A stretch of DNA of 64,000 nt from NCBI RefSeq assembly GCF_012427705.1, contig NZ_CP048602.1:2790001-2854000 (forward strand), in the 5' to 3' direction. The DNA is from Vreelandella piezotolerans. GTDB taxonomy: Bacteria > Pseudomonadota > Gammaproteobacteria > Pseudomonadales > Halomonadaceae. This document shows, in pieces, positions 18,047 through 26,200 of this stretch (positions within the stretch are counted from its first letter, which is position 1; each line of letters starts with the position of its first letter). Under the pieces are notes generated by a model. That model did no database searches, was not told where the DNA came from, and worked only from the letters and a program-made list of their open reading frames with translations. Position numbers and translations under genes: made by a program.

Positions 18047-18904
18047 TCAATCCTCGTCGTCGTCATCGCGCAGGCGCGCTTGGCGCTCGGCCTCCTCCTC
18101 TTTGACGTCGTCGATCACTTCCATCAGCTCGTCCACATTGGCAATGTGGTCATCGAACTCGAAGTGGCCGGTCAGCTGGCTATCGGGATGCAGCTTCCCC
18201 GCTTCATACAGCGCCCACATCTCTTTACCGTAATGGGTAGCGAGCAGCTCGGGCGCAAAACGGCCAAAATAGGCACGCATGTTGTTCACATCGCGCTCCA
18301 GCATGGCAGCAGCGCTGTTATTGCCCGCCGCATCCACCGCCTGAGGTAAATCGATGATGACCGGGCCCTCGGCGTCGACGAGCACGTTGAATTCCGATAA
18401 ATCACCGTGGATCAAGCCTGCACAGAGCATGCGCACCACGTCTTGGATCACTTTGGCGTGATAGCGCAGCGCCTGCTCTTCGGTCAGGGTGACATCGTCC
18501 AAGCGCGGTGCCACATCCCCCTCGGCATCGGTGATCATCTCCATCAGCAGTACGCCATCCACGAAACCATAGGGCTTGGGCACACGCACCTCGGCCGCGG
18601 CCAAGCGGTACAACGCATCCACCTCGGCGGTCAGCCACGCCTGCTCCTGCTCTTTCTGGCCGTAGCGGGTCTTCTTGGCCATGGCGCGGGCGCGGCGGCT
18701 GTTGCGCTCTTTACGCCCTTCCTGGTACTGCACCGCCTGCTTGAAGCTACGCTGTTTGGCCTCTTTGAAGACTTTGGCACAGCGCGTGTCGTCGCCACAG
18801 CGCACTATGTACACCTGCGCTTCCTTGCCGCTCATCAACTGCATCAGCACCTCATCGATCAGGCCATCGTCGACCAGGGGCTGTAATCGTTTGGGTGTTT
18901 TCAT
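18047..18904 (-). CDS. RIO1-family serine protein kinase
   Basis: The 285-residue protein carries the RIO kinase landmarks: a P-loop-like SGKEAQVYIVRCGDDTR, the nucleotide-binding Lys in CAKVFKEA, the catalytic loop LIHGDLSEFNVLVD and the metal-binding VIIDLPQAVD. It ends in an acidic tail DDDDED. Bacterial RIO proteins have been linked to ribosome biogenesis or stress, but the substrate is unknown. It lies just downstream of dbpA on the same strand with 48 bases between them, so the two may be co-transcribed, which fits a ribosome-related role. Confidence 0.92.
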   Translation of the reverse strand: MKTPKRLQPLVDDGLIDEVLMQLMSGKEAQVYIVRCGDDTRCAKVFKEAKQRSFKQAVQYQEGRKERNSRRARAMAKKTRYGQKEQEQAWLTAEVDALYRLAAAEVRVPKPYGFVDGVLLMEMITDAEGDVAPRLDDVTLTEEQALRYHAKVIQDVVRMLCAGLIHGDLSEFNVLVDAEGPVIIDLPQAVDAAGNNSAAAMLERDVNNMRAYFGRFAPELLATHYGKEMWALYEAGKLHPDSQLTGHFEFDDHIANVDELMEVIDDVKEEEAERQARLRDDDDED

Positions 18905-18952
18905 AACTTGCTGCGAAGGCTCCTTATGATAGCGACCACGTCATTGGGATCG

Positions 18953-20344
18953 TTAATGGCGAATGCGTCGCACGCGGAAAGCGCGCCCTTTGAGTTTATC
19001 CCGCTCCAGCTTGGCCTGAGCTTTCTGGACAGCGCTGCGCGCCACCGCGACGTAAGCGCTTCGAGCCAACACCTTGATCTTACCCACCTGATCACCGCGC
19101 AGACCGCCTTCGCTGGTCAATGCTCCCAGAATGTCGCCAGGGCGCAGCTTATCTTTCTTGCCACCCGCCAACTGTAGCGTGGCCATGGGGGGCTCGAACG
19201 GCGAACCGTTGGTGGCTTTCGGCAGCGGCTCGGTCGCGAGCGGCTCGCCCAACAGCTCAGCGAGGCGTTCGAGTCGATAATCTTCTTGCGGTGTGACCAG
19301 GGTACAGGCGATACCGCTGGCTCCTGCGCGCCCCGTGCGGCCGACGCGATGAACGTGGACGTCCAGCTCGCGGGCGATTTGGTAATTGAAAACGGCGTCT
19401 AGTTGAGCAATGTCGAGCCCGCGGGCGGCCACATCGGTGGCGACCAAAATCGATGCGCTCTGATTGGCAAACAGCACCAGCAGCCGGTCGCGGTCTTTCT
19501 GCTCGAGATCGCCGTGCAAGGCGACGGCGCTAAACCCCGCATCGACCAAGCCATCGGCCACGGCCTGGGTTTCCCGCTTGGTATTACAGAACACCACGCT
19601 AGTGGTAGGTCGCGTGGCAAGCAGCAGCTCGATCAACGCAGCAAAACGGTCGTCGTCATGGGACACACGGTAAAAGTGCTGCTCGATGGTCGTGGCATCG
19701 TGGGTCTCTGCCACCTTGACACTGACCGGGTCGCGCAGCACGCCGCGGGTCATGGCTGCCAGCCCCTCCCGCTCATCGGGAAACGTCGCGCTGAACAGCA
19801 GCGTTTGTCGGTCAGTGGGGGTATCGGCGATGATGTCGTCGATGGTGACCTGAAAGCCCATGTCCAGCATACGGTCGGCTTCGTCCAGCACCAGCACGGC
19901 CAGCGACCCAAGCGTGAGCGAGCCTTTGCGCAAGTGCTCGTCCACCCGCCCCGGCGTGCCCACCACGATATGCGCACCGTGCTCCAGCGAGGCGAGCTGC
20001 GGCCCAAAGGGCGCGCCGCCACACAGTGTGAGTACTTTGACGTTGGGCATGCCCCGCGCCAGGCGTCGCAGCTCCTCGGCGACCTGATCGGCCAGTTCGC
20101 GGGTGGGGCACAGCACCAAGCCCTGTACGCTGAAGGCTTCTACACGCAGCTGTGACAACAGCGCCAAACCAAACGCGGCGGTTTTACCCGAGCCCGTTTT
20201 GGCCTGCGCCATCACATCGCGCCCCACCAGCATGGGCGGCAGGCTCTGCGCCTGAACGGGCGTCATGTCGTGATAGCCCAGAGAGTCGAGCGTGCTCAGC
20301 AGCGCGGGCGAGAGGGCAAGGGAGGCAAAAGAGGTATCTGACAC
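18953..20344 (-). CDS. dbpA: ATP-dependent RNA helicase DbpA
   Basis: This is a 463-residue DEAD-box helicase that acts on 23S rRNA during 50S assembly. Motifs in order are Q motif (YHDMTPVQAQSLPPML), AQAKTGSGKTAAF, PTRELADQV, VGTPGRVDEHL, VLDEADRML, SATFPDE, then ATDVAARGLDI and VHRVGRTGRAG. A C-terminal RNA-binding domain (GDILGALTSEGGLRGDQVGK to RRIRH) identifies it as DbpA, which recognises hairpin 92. Translation starts at GTG 20344 after AGGAATT. Confidence 0.94.
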   Translation of the reverse strand: MSDTSFASLALSPALLSTLDSLGYHDMTPVQAQSLPPMLVGRDVMAQAKTGSGKTAAFGLALLSQLRVEAFSVQGLVLCPTRELADQVAEELRRLARGMPNVKVLTLCGGAPFGPQLASLEHGAHIVVGTPGRVDEHLRKGSLTLGSLAVLVLDEADRMLDMGFQVTIDDIIADTPTDRQTLLFSATFPDEREGLAAMTRGVLRDPVSVKVAETHDATTIEQHFYRVSHDDDRFAALIELLLATRPTTSVVFCNTKRETQAVADGLVDAGFSAVALHGDLEQKDRDRLLVLFANQSASILVATDVAARGLDIAQLDAVFNYQIARELDVHVHRVGRTGRAGASGIACTLVTPQEDYRLERLAELLGEPLATEPLPKATNGSPFEPPMATLQLAGGKKDKLRPGDILGALTSEGGLRGDQVGKIKVLARSAYVAVARSAVQKAQAKLERDKLKGRAFRVRRIRH

Positions 20345-20453
20345 AAAAAATTCCTGAAGGGGCGGCGGTGCCCAGCGATCCGATTGATGGAAGCACCATA
20401 CCAGAAAGCGCCCTCTCCTGCTTTGCCAGGCACTTAACCCGATGCGTATCGTT

Positions 20454-20921
20454 CTATGCAGAGAGCGCTGCGAAACGGCCCTGGCTGAGTGCAGCGAGGT
20501 CCTCCGGCGAGAGTTCGATTTCTAATCCTCGCCGACCAGCACTCACGTAAAGCGTCGACCACGCTTGTGCCGAGGCATCAATGAACGTCGGCAGGCGCTT
20601 TTTCTGGCCTAGCGGGCTCACTCCTCCTAGCACGTAGCCGGTGGTACGTTCGACGATATCCGGCGCGGCCATCGCGGCCTTTTTAGCGCCGGCCGCTTTG
20701 GCGATCTGCTTCAGCCCCAACAGGCTATTCACGGGGACGATACCCACGGCCAACTGCTTGCCATCCAAGCTAACGACGAGGGTTTTGAAGACCTGTTCGG
20801 CGGTAACGCCAAGTTTGTCGGCCGCTTCCAGCCCGTAGGACGGGGCGGTGGCATCGTGCTGATATTCATGGAGCTGAAACGCAATACCTGCGTGCCTTGC
20901 GCTGTTGATTGCCGGTGTCAT
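20454..20921 (-). CDS. ybaK: Cys-tRNA(Pro) deacylase YbaK/EbsC
   Basis: This 155-residue editing protein hydrolyses Cys-tRNA(Pro) misacylated by ProRS. Family features are KLGVTAEQVFKTLVVSLDGK, with the key Lys, GIVPVNSLLGLKQIAKAAGAKK, and the GYVLGGVSPLGQKKRLPTFID block around the substrate pocket. Length is typical. It is flanked by short intergenic regions and looks monocistronic. Confidence 0.93.
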   Translation of the reverse strand: MTPAINSARHAGIAFQLHEYQHDATAPSYGLEAADKLGVTAEQVFKTLVVSLDGKQLAVGIVPVNSLLGLKQIAKAAGAKKAAMAAPDIVERTTGYVLGGVSPLGQKKRLPTFIDASAQAWSTLYVSAGRRGLEIELSPEDLAALSQGRFAALSA

Positions 20922-21028
20922 GGAGGTCTCTTAAGTTAAACGCGCCAGACTATCTGAAAACATCACTTCCCACTGCTAGGCTTAATAGCGTGCCCACCTC
21001 ATGGAAGTCAACTGACAGGAGTCGTTAA

Positions 21029-21217
21029 ATGAAAGCCACGTCGAAAGCCCAGCAAAAAGCCGCTGGCGCCGCCCTTTCCGCCAAACGCGGCGAGACCAAG
21101 CCCAGCGAGCTGTATGACGCCTCGAAAGAGATGTACGACTCGATGAGCGAAGAGGAATTGGAAGAGATGGCGGGTACCCAACGTAAAGGCAAACCGCAAA
21201 AGAAAGAGGACGATTGA
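21029..21217 (+). CDS. DUF3008-like small basic/acidic protein
   Basis: This 62-residue protein has a Lys/Ala-rich N-terminus (KATSKAQQKAAGAALSAKRG) and an acidic helix (DSMSEEELEEMAGTQRKGKP) typical of small DUF3008-family proteins of unknown function. AGGAG precedes the ATG. A strong hairpin follows its stop. Confidence 0.75.
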   Translation: MKATSKAQQKAAGAALSAKRGETKPSELYDASKEMYDSMSEEELEEMAGTQRKGKPQKKEDD

Positions 21218-21222
21218 GCGAG

Positions 21223-21251
21223 GCTGCGCCAGCGGCTTGCGCTGGCGCAGC
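21223..21251. terminator. Hairpin between convergent genes
   Basis: A perfect 12-bp GC-rich stem (GCTGCGCCAGCG / CGCTGGCGCAGC) closes a 5-base loop between two convergent genes. The T tracts are poor, so termination efficiency is uncertain. Confidence 0.6.
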
Positions 21252-21274
21252 TTGCGTGAGCCTATGTCAGCCAA

Positions 21275-21544
21275 TTATTGGCAAGGCACCACGCGGCGCA
21301 GCGTATCTTTCGCCCACAGCGTTTGGCCATCGGGCGTGCGGCCATGTTCGTTCCAGCGCTCGGTGGTTTCCAGGCAGAACGAACCGGCGTTTTCGGTACG
21401 CGGTTCCGCACTGACGGGGCGATCTCCGCCGATCCGCATGACGTCCGGATTTTCAGTGGTGTAACGTGGGGCAATGGTAGAACTTGCGCAGCCAGCCACC
21501 AAAGCGGTGACCAGCAGCACGGGCAAACAGCGGCGCAGTGGCAT
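21275..21544 (-). CDS. Small predicted lipoprotein
   Basis: The 89-residue protein has a signal peptide with lipobox LVAGC (VTALVAGCASSTIAPRY), so it is predicted to be lipid-anchored at the Cys near residue 19. The remainder has two further Cys (FCLETTERWNEH and the C-terminal VVPCQ) that might form a disulfide. I do not recognise a family. Confidence 0.75.
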   Translation of the reverse strand: MPLRRCLPVLLVTALVAGCASSTIAPRYTTENPDVMRIGGDRPVSAEPRTENAGSFCLETTERWNEHGRTPDGQTLWAKDTLRRVVPCQ

Positions 21545-21648
21545 GTTTTTGCAACCCTCAAAAGTGCAGTGTTAGGCCGACACCCGTTGTCGGTAGCGCT
21601 TGATATCACCACACCTTCGATAGCGTCAACACTTTTTCAATGCACGCA

Positions 21649-22512
21649 TTACGTGACCAGCGTAATGCTCGTCACCGGTCGTAAATTACGCAGCTTACAG
21701 TGCTGCTCGACGCTCTCGACGATCTCTTCCGCGTCATCGATTTGCTGCTTATCGAGCTGAATGTCGACCATCAGGAAGCTGCCTACCTGCGCAAGGCGTA
21801 CATCGTCGTCGGCGATATCGAACTCCGCCACTTCTTGTACCACTTCCTGGCGCACGCTGCCGACCGGTTCGCCGAACATCAACTCGCGCAGCGCGCCTTT
21901 GACCATACGAATGGGCATGGGCAGGAAGTAACCGGCAATGATAAGAACCATCACCGGGTCCGCAAAACGCGCCAAGTGTTCCCAAGGCGAGAGGGTTAAC
22001 CCCCAGGTAAGGGCAAAGCCCAGCATGACGGCGGCACTTAGCCAGGTATCCATCTGCCACTGGCGAAGCTCTGCAGCCAGTAGCGAGGACTGCGCGACCT
22101 TGGCGTAGCGGTTCAACCACCCCCAGGTGAGCAAACAGCCGCTCACGTTGACCACGCCAAACATCAGCGCCAAGTCCAGCGTGACCAAACGTCCTCCCTG
22201 CGCCAAGCTCCACAGAGCAGAGACCAGGGAGAACAGGCACACCAGCGCAATCACCACGCCTTTGAGCAGCACGGCCAGCGGCTCGACCGTCAGCCGCCCA
22301 AAGGGGTAGTGATCATCCGCCGGTTTGCGGGCCTGCTGAAGCGCAAACAGAGAGAGCGATGCCAGCACTAAACTTAATAGCGAATAGCCACTATCGAAGA
22401 GTATCGTTATCGAGCCACTCGCAAGGCCCAAGGCAAGTCCGGTAAAGGCAAACAGACTAGCGGAGATGGCGGAAAATCTGAGCGCACGGCGCTCGGCGAC
22501 AAAGGGGGTCAC
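21649..22512 (-). CDS. Cation diffusion facilitator protein with altered metal site
   Basis: The 287-residue protein has six membrane helices and a C-terminal metallochaperone-like domain, as in CDF exporters of Zn, Fe or Mn. The usual four metal ligands (DxxxD in TM2, HxxxD in TM5) are changed: TM2 reads FDSGYSLLS, so the second Asp is Ser, and TM5 reads RQWQMDTWLS, so His is Gln. It may use another ion or have lost transport. Start is GTG 22512 after GGAGC. It is divergent from a LysR gene, so the regulator may control it. Confidence 0.85.
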   Translation of the reverse strand: MTPFVAERRALRFSAISASLFAFTGLALGLASGSITILFDSGYSLLSLVLASLSLFALQQARKPADDHYPFGRLTVEPLAVLLKGVVIALVCLFSLVSALWSLAQGGRLVTLDLALMFGVVNVSGCLLTWGWLNRYAKVAQSSLLAAELRQWQMDTWLSAAVMLGFALTWGLTLSPWEHLARFADPVMVLIIAGYFLPMPIRMVKGALRELMFGEPVGSVRQEVVQEVAEFDIADDDVRLAQVGSFLMVDIQLDKQQIDDAEEIVESVEQHCKLRNLRPVTSITLVT

Positions 22513-22586
22513 GCGGGTTGCTCCAGTAGAAGGGGAGATAAGAGCAAGCCATCATAGTGAGTAAAACAACGCTACACTAGTCGCTC

Positions 22587-22607
22587 AGCGCCAACTATAT
22601 TGGCGCT
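22587..22607. promoter_or_regulatory. Inverted repeat between CDF and LysR genes
   Basis: A perfect 8-5-8 inverted repeat (AGCGCCAA-CTATA-TTGGCGCT) lies 30 bases before the LysR start in the divergent intergenic region. This is the usual place and form of a LysR-family binding site, so it probably serves autoregulation and/or control of the CDF gene. Confidence 0.6.
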
Positions 22608-22637
22608 CGAAAGCTTTTACTTTATGAGGTGGTTTGC

Positions 22638-23507
22638 ATGCGCGCGGAACAGGTCCAAGCGTTCATCGATGTCACGGAGCACGGCTCGTTTGCCGCCGCC
22701 GCACGGCACACCGGCATGAAGCGCAGCACCCTGAGCGCCGCCGTCAATGCACTGGAAGATAGCCTGGGCGTGGCACTCTTCGAGCGGTCGGGGAACAGCC
22801 TTCAGCTCACGGCCGTGGGGGAAAGCGTGCTACCCGACTGCTACCGCCTGCTGACCAGTGCCAACCGCATCAACAAGCACTGCCAGCAACACTTACAAGG
22901 CGTAGAGAGTCAGCTCTGCATCGCGCGGGACGACGCGCTGCCCGAAGCGTTTTGGCGACAGGTCATGCACGACCTGAAGCAGCGCTACCCGCTCACGGCC
23001 ATTTCGGTATACCTGCTCCCACCTCAGGAGCATGCCCAGTTCGTGCTGCGCCAAACGGTGGATATTGCCTTTGGGCTGTATACCGCCGAAGGAGCCGCGG
23101 TGAATGCCAGCAACCTTGCCCCAGTGAGCATGAGTCTCGTGGCGGCACCTGGGCATCCACTCAGTCGCCTGCCCAACGTCACCAAAGATGATTTGGCACA
23201 GTACACCCAGGTATGCCTGACCTTCGACCAAGGCGACAAATTGGTGAGCGAGGCGCTGTTCTCCACCAACTATCTGGGCCTGACCATGTTCGAGGTGATT
23301 CGTGATGCGGTGATCAATGGCACCGGCTGGGCCTTGCTGCCTTACCCGCTCGTCAAAGACGCTTTGGCCAGCCACAGTCTGTGTGCGCTCAATCACGACC
23401 TGCTGCTGGAAAGCCATTACTACCGTTACGTGGAAGGCGAGAGCCTCGGGGTGGTCGCCACGGCGCTGCTGACCAACGTCATCCGTTTCTTGGGTACCAC
23501 ACGCTGA
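22638..23507 (+). CDS. LysR-family transcriptional regulator
   Basis: This is a 289-residue LTTR. The N-terminal winged helix-turn-helix (MRAEQVQAFIDVTEHGSFAA to VALFERSGNSLQLTAVGE) is clear, followed by a ligand-binding domain of about 200 residues. The ATG at 22638 is preceded by GAGGTGG. It is divergent from the atypical CDF transporter, with an inverted repeat in between, so that gene is its most likely target; the effector is unknown. Confidence 0.9.
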   Translation: MRAEQVQAFIDVTEHGSFAAAARHTGMKRSTLSAAVNALEDSLGVALFERSGNSLQLTAVGESVLPDCYRLLTSANRINKHCQQHLQGVESQLCIARDDALPEAFWRQVMHDLKQRYPLTAISVYLLPPQEHAQFVLRQTVDIAFGLYTAEGAAVNASNLAPVSMSLVAAPGHPLSRLPNVTKDDLAQYTQVCLTFDQGDKLVSEALFSTNYLGLTMFEVIRDAVINGTGWALLPYPLVKDALASHSLCALNHDLLLESHYYRYVEGESLGVVATALLTNVIRFLGTTR

Positions 23508-23718
23508 GGCCCCCTCTCAGTCGGAAAGCCGAGCACGGCGCATGAGTAACGTTGAAATTTAGCAGTGGCGAAAAAAGCGATTGCCCACCACGCTGTAAAA
23601 AAAGCCATTGAAGGAGCCCAAAGGACACGCTAGAGAACCGACACAGGCACGTGTCATCTAAGCGTAAAGTGCATCTGCCAGTGTCGATGTTGCCGTCAAC
23701 CAAGGAGTAGTTTCCGCG
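23508..23718. other. Intergenic region before phoH
   Basis: This 211-bp stretch contains no supported gene. Its last bases supply AAGGAG for the PhoH-family start. I see no strong hairpin after the LysR stop. Confidence 0.5.
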
Positions 23719-25128
23719 ATGGTACGACTCGATAAGAAAGCGACTAGGCTGTATGTCCTAGACACGAATGTCCTGATCCACGACCCCGCCGCGCTCTACC
23801 ATTTCGATGAGCATGATGTGGTCATCCCCATGACCGTGCTCGAAGAGCTGGACAAGCATAAGAACGGTATCCGCGAAATCGCCCGAACGGCACGGCAAAT
23901 CAGCCGCACGCTGTCCGATCTCACCAGCCAGGTGACGTTCGACGAAATTCAGCAAGGTATCCCCATTCCCCGCATCAGCGGAGAGTCTGGCCGCCTACAC
24001 TTTCTGTGCTACAACGATCTCAAGCCCTTCGACGCGCTAGACGATAGCCCCGACAACCGTATTCTGGCAGAAACCTGCCGGTTGCGTGACGAACGCCCGG
24101 ATGCGTCGGTCATTCTCATCACGAAAGACATCAATCTGCGGGTAAAAGCCGCCGCGCTAAAAGTCCCGGTGGAGGATTACCTTAACGACCGCGCCTTCTC
24201 CGATAGCGATGCGATGATCGAAGGCGCGCAGGTATATACCCAGGCAGGCCAGAATGGCGCATCGCTCTGGGAAGCGCTGAATGTCGATGTCACGGTCGAA
24301 CGCGTGGATCATCACACCTTTTATCAATTAAGCGGCACTATGCCCCGCGACTGGCACGTGGGTATGCTGGTGTCCGATAGCGAAAACGGCGCCGAATTCG
24401 AAGCCATCGTGCGCGAGCTTTCCCCCAGCTCGGCGCGGCTGCAGCTGCTCACCAACTATCGCCACCACGCGGGCGTATGGGGCGTGCACGCCCACGACAG
24501 TCGCCAAAATTTTACCCTCAACCTACTGATGGACCCCGAGATCGATCTCGTCACCATTGCCGGTAACGCAGGCACCGGTAAAACCTTCATGACCCTTGCG
24601 GCTGCGTTTCAACAAACCCTGGATGCCAAACGTTTCGAGCGCATCGTCTTTACCCGCGCGCCGATTCCCATGGGCGAGGACATTGGCTTCTTGCCGGGCA
24701 CCGAAGAGGAGAAAATGTCACCGTGGATGGGCGCCTTCCACGACAACATGGATAACCTGCTGCGCAACGACGAGGGGGAGTCGAGCTGGGACAACGGCGC
24801 CACGCGACAGCTGATCGGCTCTAGGGTACAAATCCGCTCGCCCAGCTTCATGCGCGGGCGCACCCTGAACGACACCTTTTTGATCATCGACGAGGCGCAA
24901 AACTTCACACCCAAGCAACTGAAATCGCTGGTCACCCGCGCCGGGCGCAACACCAAAATCGTTTGCCTGGGCAACGTCGGGCAGATCGACACGCCCTACC
25001 TGACCGCCAACACCTGCGGCATGGCCGCTGTGGTCGAACGGTTCCGAGACTGGCCCCACGCTGGGCATATCACTCTAAAAAGCGTCGAGCGCTCCCGCTT
25101 GGCACTGGCCGCCGAGGAGCTGCTGTAG
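23719..25128 (+). CDS. PIN-domain plus PhoH ATPase protein
   Basis: The 469-residue protein joins an N-terminal PIN ribonuclease domain (YVLDTNVLIHDPAALYHF, with further acidic residues in VLEELDKHK) to a C-terminal PhoH P-loop domain. The latter has Walker A AGNAGTGKTFMTLAAAF (about residue 285) and Walker B DTFLIIDEAQNFTPKQLKSL. Such PhoH2 proteins are thought to be ATP-dependent RNA helicase-nucleases. AAGGAG lies upstream of the start; a terminator hairpin follows. Confidence 0.93.
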   Translation: MVRLDKKATRLYVLDTNVLIHDPAALYHFDEHDVVIPMTVLEELDKHKNGIREIARTARQISRTLSDLTSQVTFDEIQQGIPIPRISGESGRLHFLCYNDLKPFDALDDSPDNRILAETCRLRDERPDASVILITKDINLRVKAAALKVPVEDYLNDRAFSDSDAMIEGAQVYTQAGQNGASLWEALNVDVTVERVDHHTFYQLSGTMPRDWHVGMLVSDSENGAEFEAIVRELSPSSARLQLLTNYRHHAGVWGVHAHDSRQNFTLNLLMDPEIDLVTIAGNAGTGKTFMTLAAAFQQTLDAKRFERIVFTRAPIPMGEDIGFLPGTEEEKMSPWMGAFHDNMDNLLRNDEGESSWDNGATRQLIGSRVQIRSPSFMRGRTLNDTFLIIDEAQNFTPKQLKSLVTRAGRNTKIVCLGNVGQIDTPYLTANTCGMAAVVERFRDWPHAGHITLKSVERSRLALAAEELL

Positions 25129-25152
25129 CGCTCTTTGCCCCCGAACGTCTAC

Positions 25153-25174
25153 ACCGCCCAGTTCACTGGGCGGT
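25153..25174. terminator. Terminator-like hairpin between phoH and YihY genes
   Basis: The palindrome ACCGCCCAGT-TC-ACTGGGCGGT lies between two convergent genes and ends one base before the stop codon of the YihY gene. T tracts are weak on both strands. Confidence 0.55.
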
Positions 25175-26200
25175 TCACTCTTGACCTCCATCGCACGGCG
25201 GCCGCTGTCTCGCGGCACGGTCGCTATTCCAGGGGTTTTCGATGCCGATGGTATCGGCAGCAAACGCCTCGCGCTCGCCTAACGGGCGCGCCTCGCCCAC
25301 GGTGGTGTCGTGGCAGGTTTGACGCTCCATTTCACAGTTGAGCTCCGCTCCGAACAACACGACGAAGGCCGAGAGCCAAAACCACAGCATCAGGGCCACC
25401 ACGGCACCTATCGAGCCGTACAGTTCGCTAAAGGTCGAAAAGTAGCGCACGTAGAGTGACAACCCTCCCGAGCCCAGCAGCCACATAAGCGTCGCAAACA
25501 GCGTGCCGTAACTCAGCCAACGCCACTGCGGTGAGCGGCGATAAGGTGCAAAGCGGTAGAGCAGTGCGATCAGTAGGCTCATCAATACCAGCAGCGCCGG
25601 CCAGCGCAGCCACTGCAGCACTCGATCCATAGGAGGCTCGATCATCAATCGGTCCACTAGCGCTGGCACGATGGCGATGAATCCCAGGGAGACCAGCGTC
25701 ATGCAAATCAAGCCAAAGGTCAGCGAAACGAGGACCACCCCTCGATAGAGCAGTGAACGCTGCTCTTGCTCGCCATATACCGCGTTGAGACCAATGACCA
25801 GCACCGAGACTGCTTTCGAGGCAATGAACATGGCAATGAGCAGCCCCGCCAACGCGGTCAGGACATTACCCGACTCGGTGCTCTCGACCACGTCTTGCGC
25901 CTGCTGATCGATCAAGTTGGCCGCGTCCGGCGGCATGAAGCGGCTGATCGTATAGAGCTGCCGCCCCGCCTCGACAGGATCGAACAGTAGTCCCCATACC
26001 GACACTACCGCCGCAATGGTCGGAAACAGCGCCAGCAGCGCGTAAAATGCCACCCCTGCGGCAAACATGGTGACCCGGTCTCGGCGCGCGGCGCGCACGA
26101 CGCGCCACGCAATATCCTGCCAACCACGCTTTGGAATATCGTTGGGCACATCGGCACTTCGGCCGCGCTCACCCAATGGCTCTCTTGCTTGTTGCCCCAC
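25175..26200 (-). CDS. YihY/BrkB-family membrane protein
   Basis: The 341-residue protein has six to seven hydrophobic helices after a short cytoplasmic tail. The family signature is DRVTMFAAGVAFYALLALFPTIAAVVSVWGLLFDP. It was once annotated as RNase BN in error; its function is unknown. The start at GTG 26200 overlaps the stop of the upstream NuoL-like gene as TAGTG, after GGGAGGGAC, so it is translationally coupled to the complex-I-like operon. Longer in-frame ATG starts would lie inside that gene. Confidence 0.9.
   Translation of the reverse strand: MGQQAREPLGERGRSADVPNDIPKRGWQDIAWRVVRAARRDRVTMFAAGVAFYALLALFPTIAAVVSVWGLLFDPVEAGRQLYTISRFMPPDAANLIDQQAQDVVESTESGNVLTALAGLLIAMFIASKAVSVLVIGLNAVYGEQEQRSLLYRGVVLVSLTFGLICMTLVSLGFIAIVPALVDRLMIEPPMDRVLQWLRWPALLVLMSLLIALLYRFAPYRRSPQWRWLSYGTLFATLMWLLGSGGLSLYVRYFSTFSELYGSIGAVVALMLWFWLSAFVVLFGAELNCEMERQTCHDTTVGEARPLGEREAFAADTIGIENPWNSDRAARQRPPCDGGQE

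Noticed and set aside
19403..20155. 250-codon frame antisense to dbpA
   Set aside because: The opposite strand encodes all DEAD-box motifs; the antisense frame is a shadow.
25175..26200. Ribonuclease BN
   Set aside because: YihY proteins were misassigned to this activity in older databases; the sequence is a membrane protein of unknown function.
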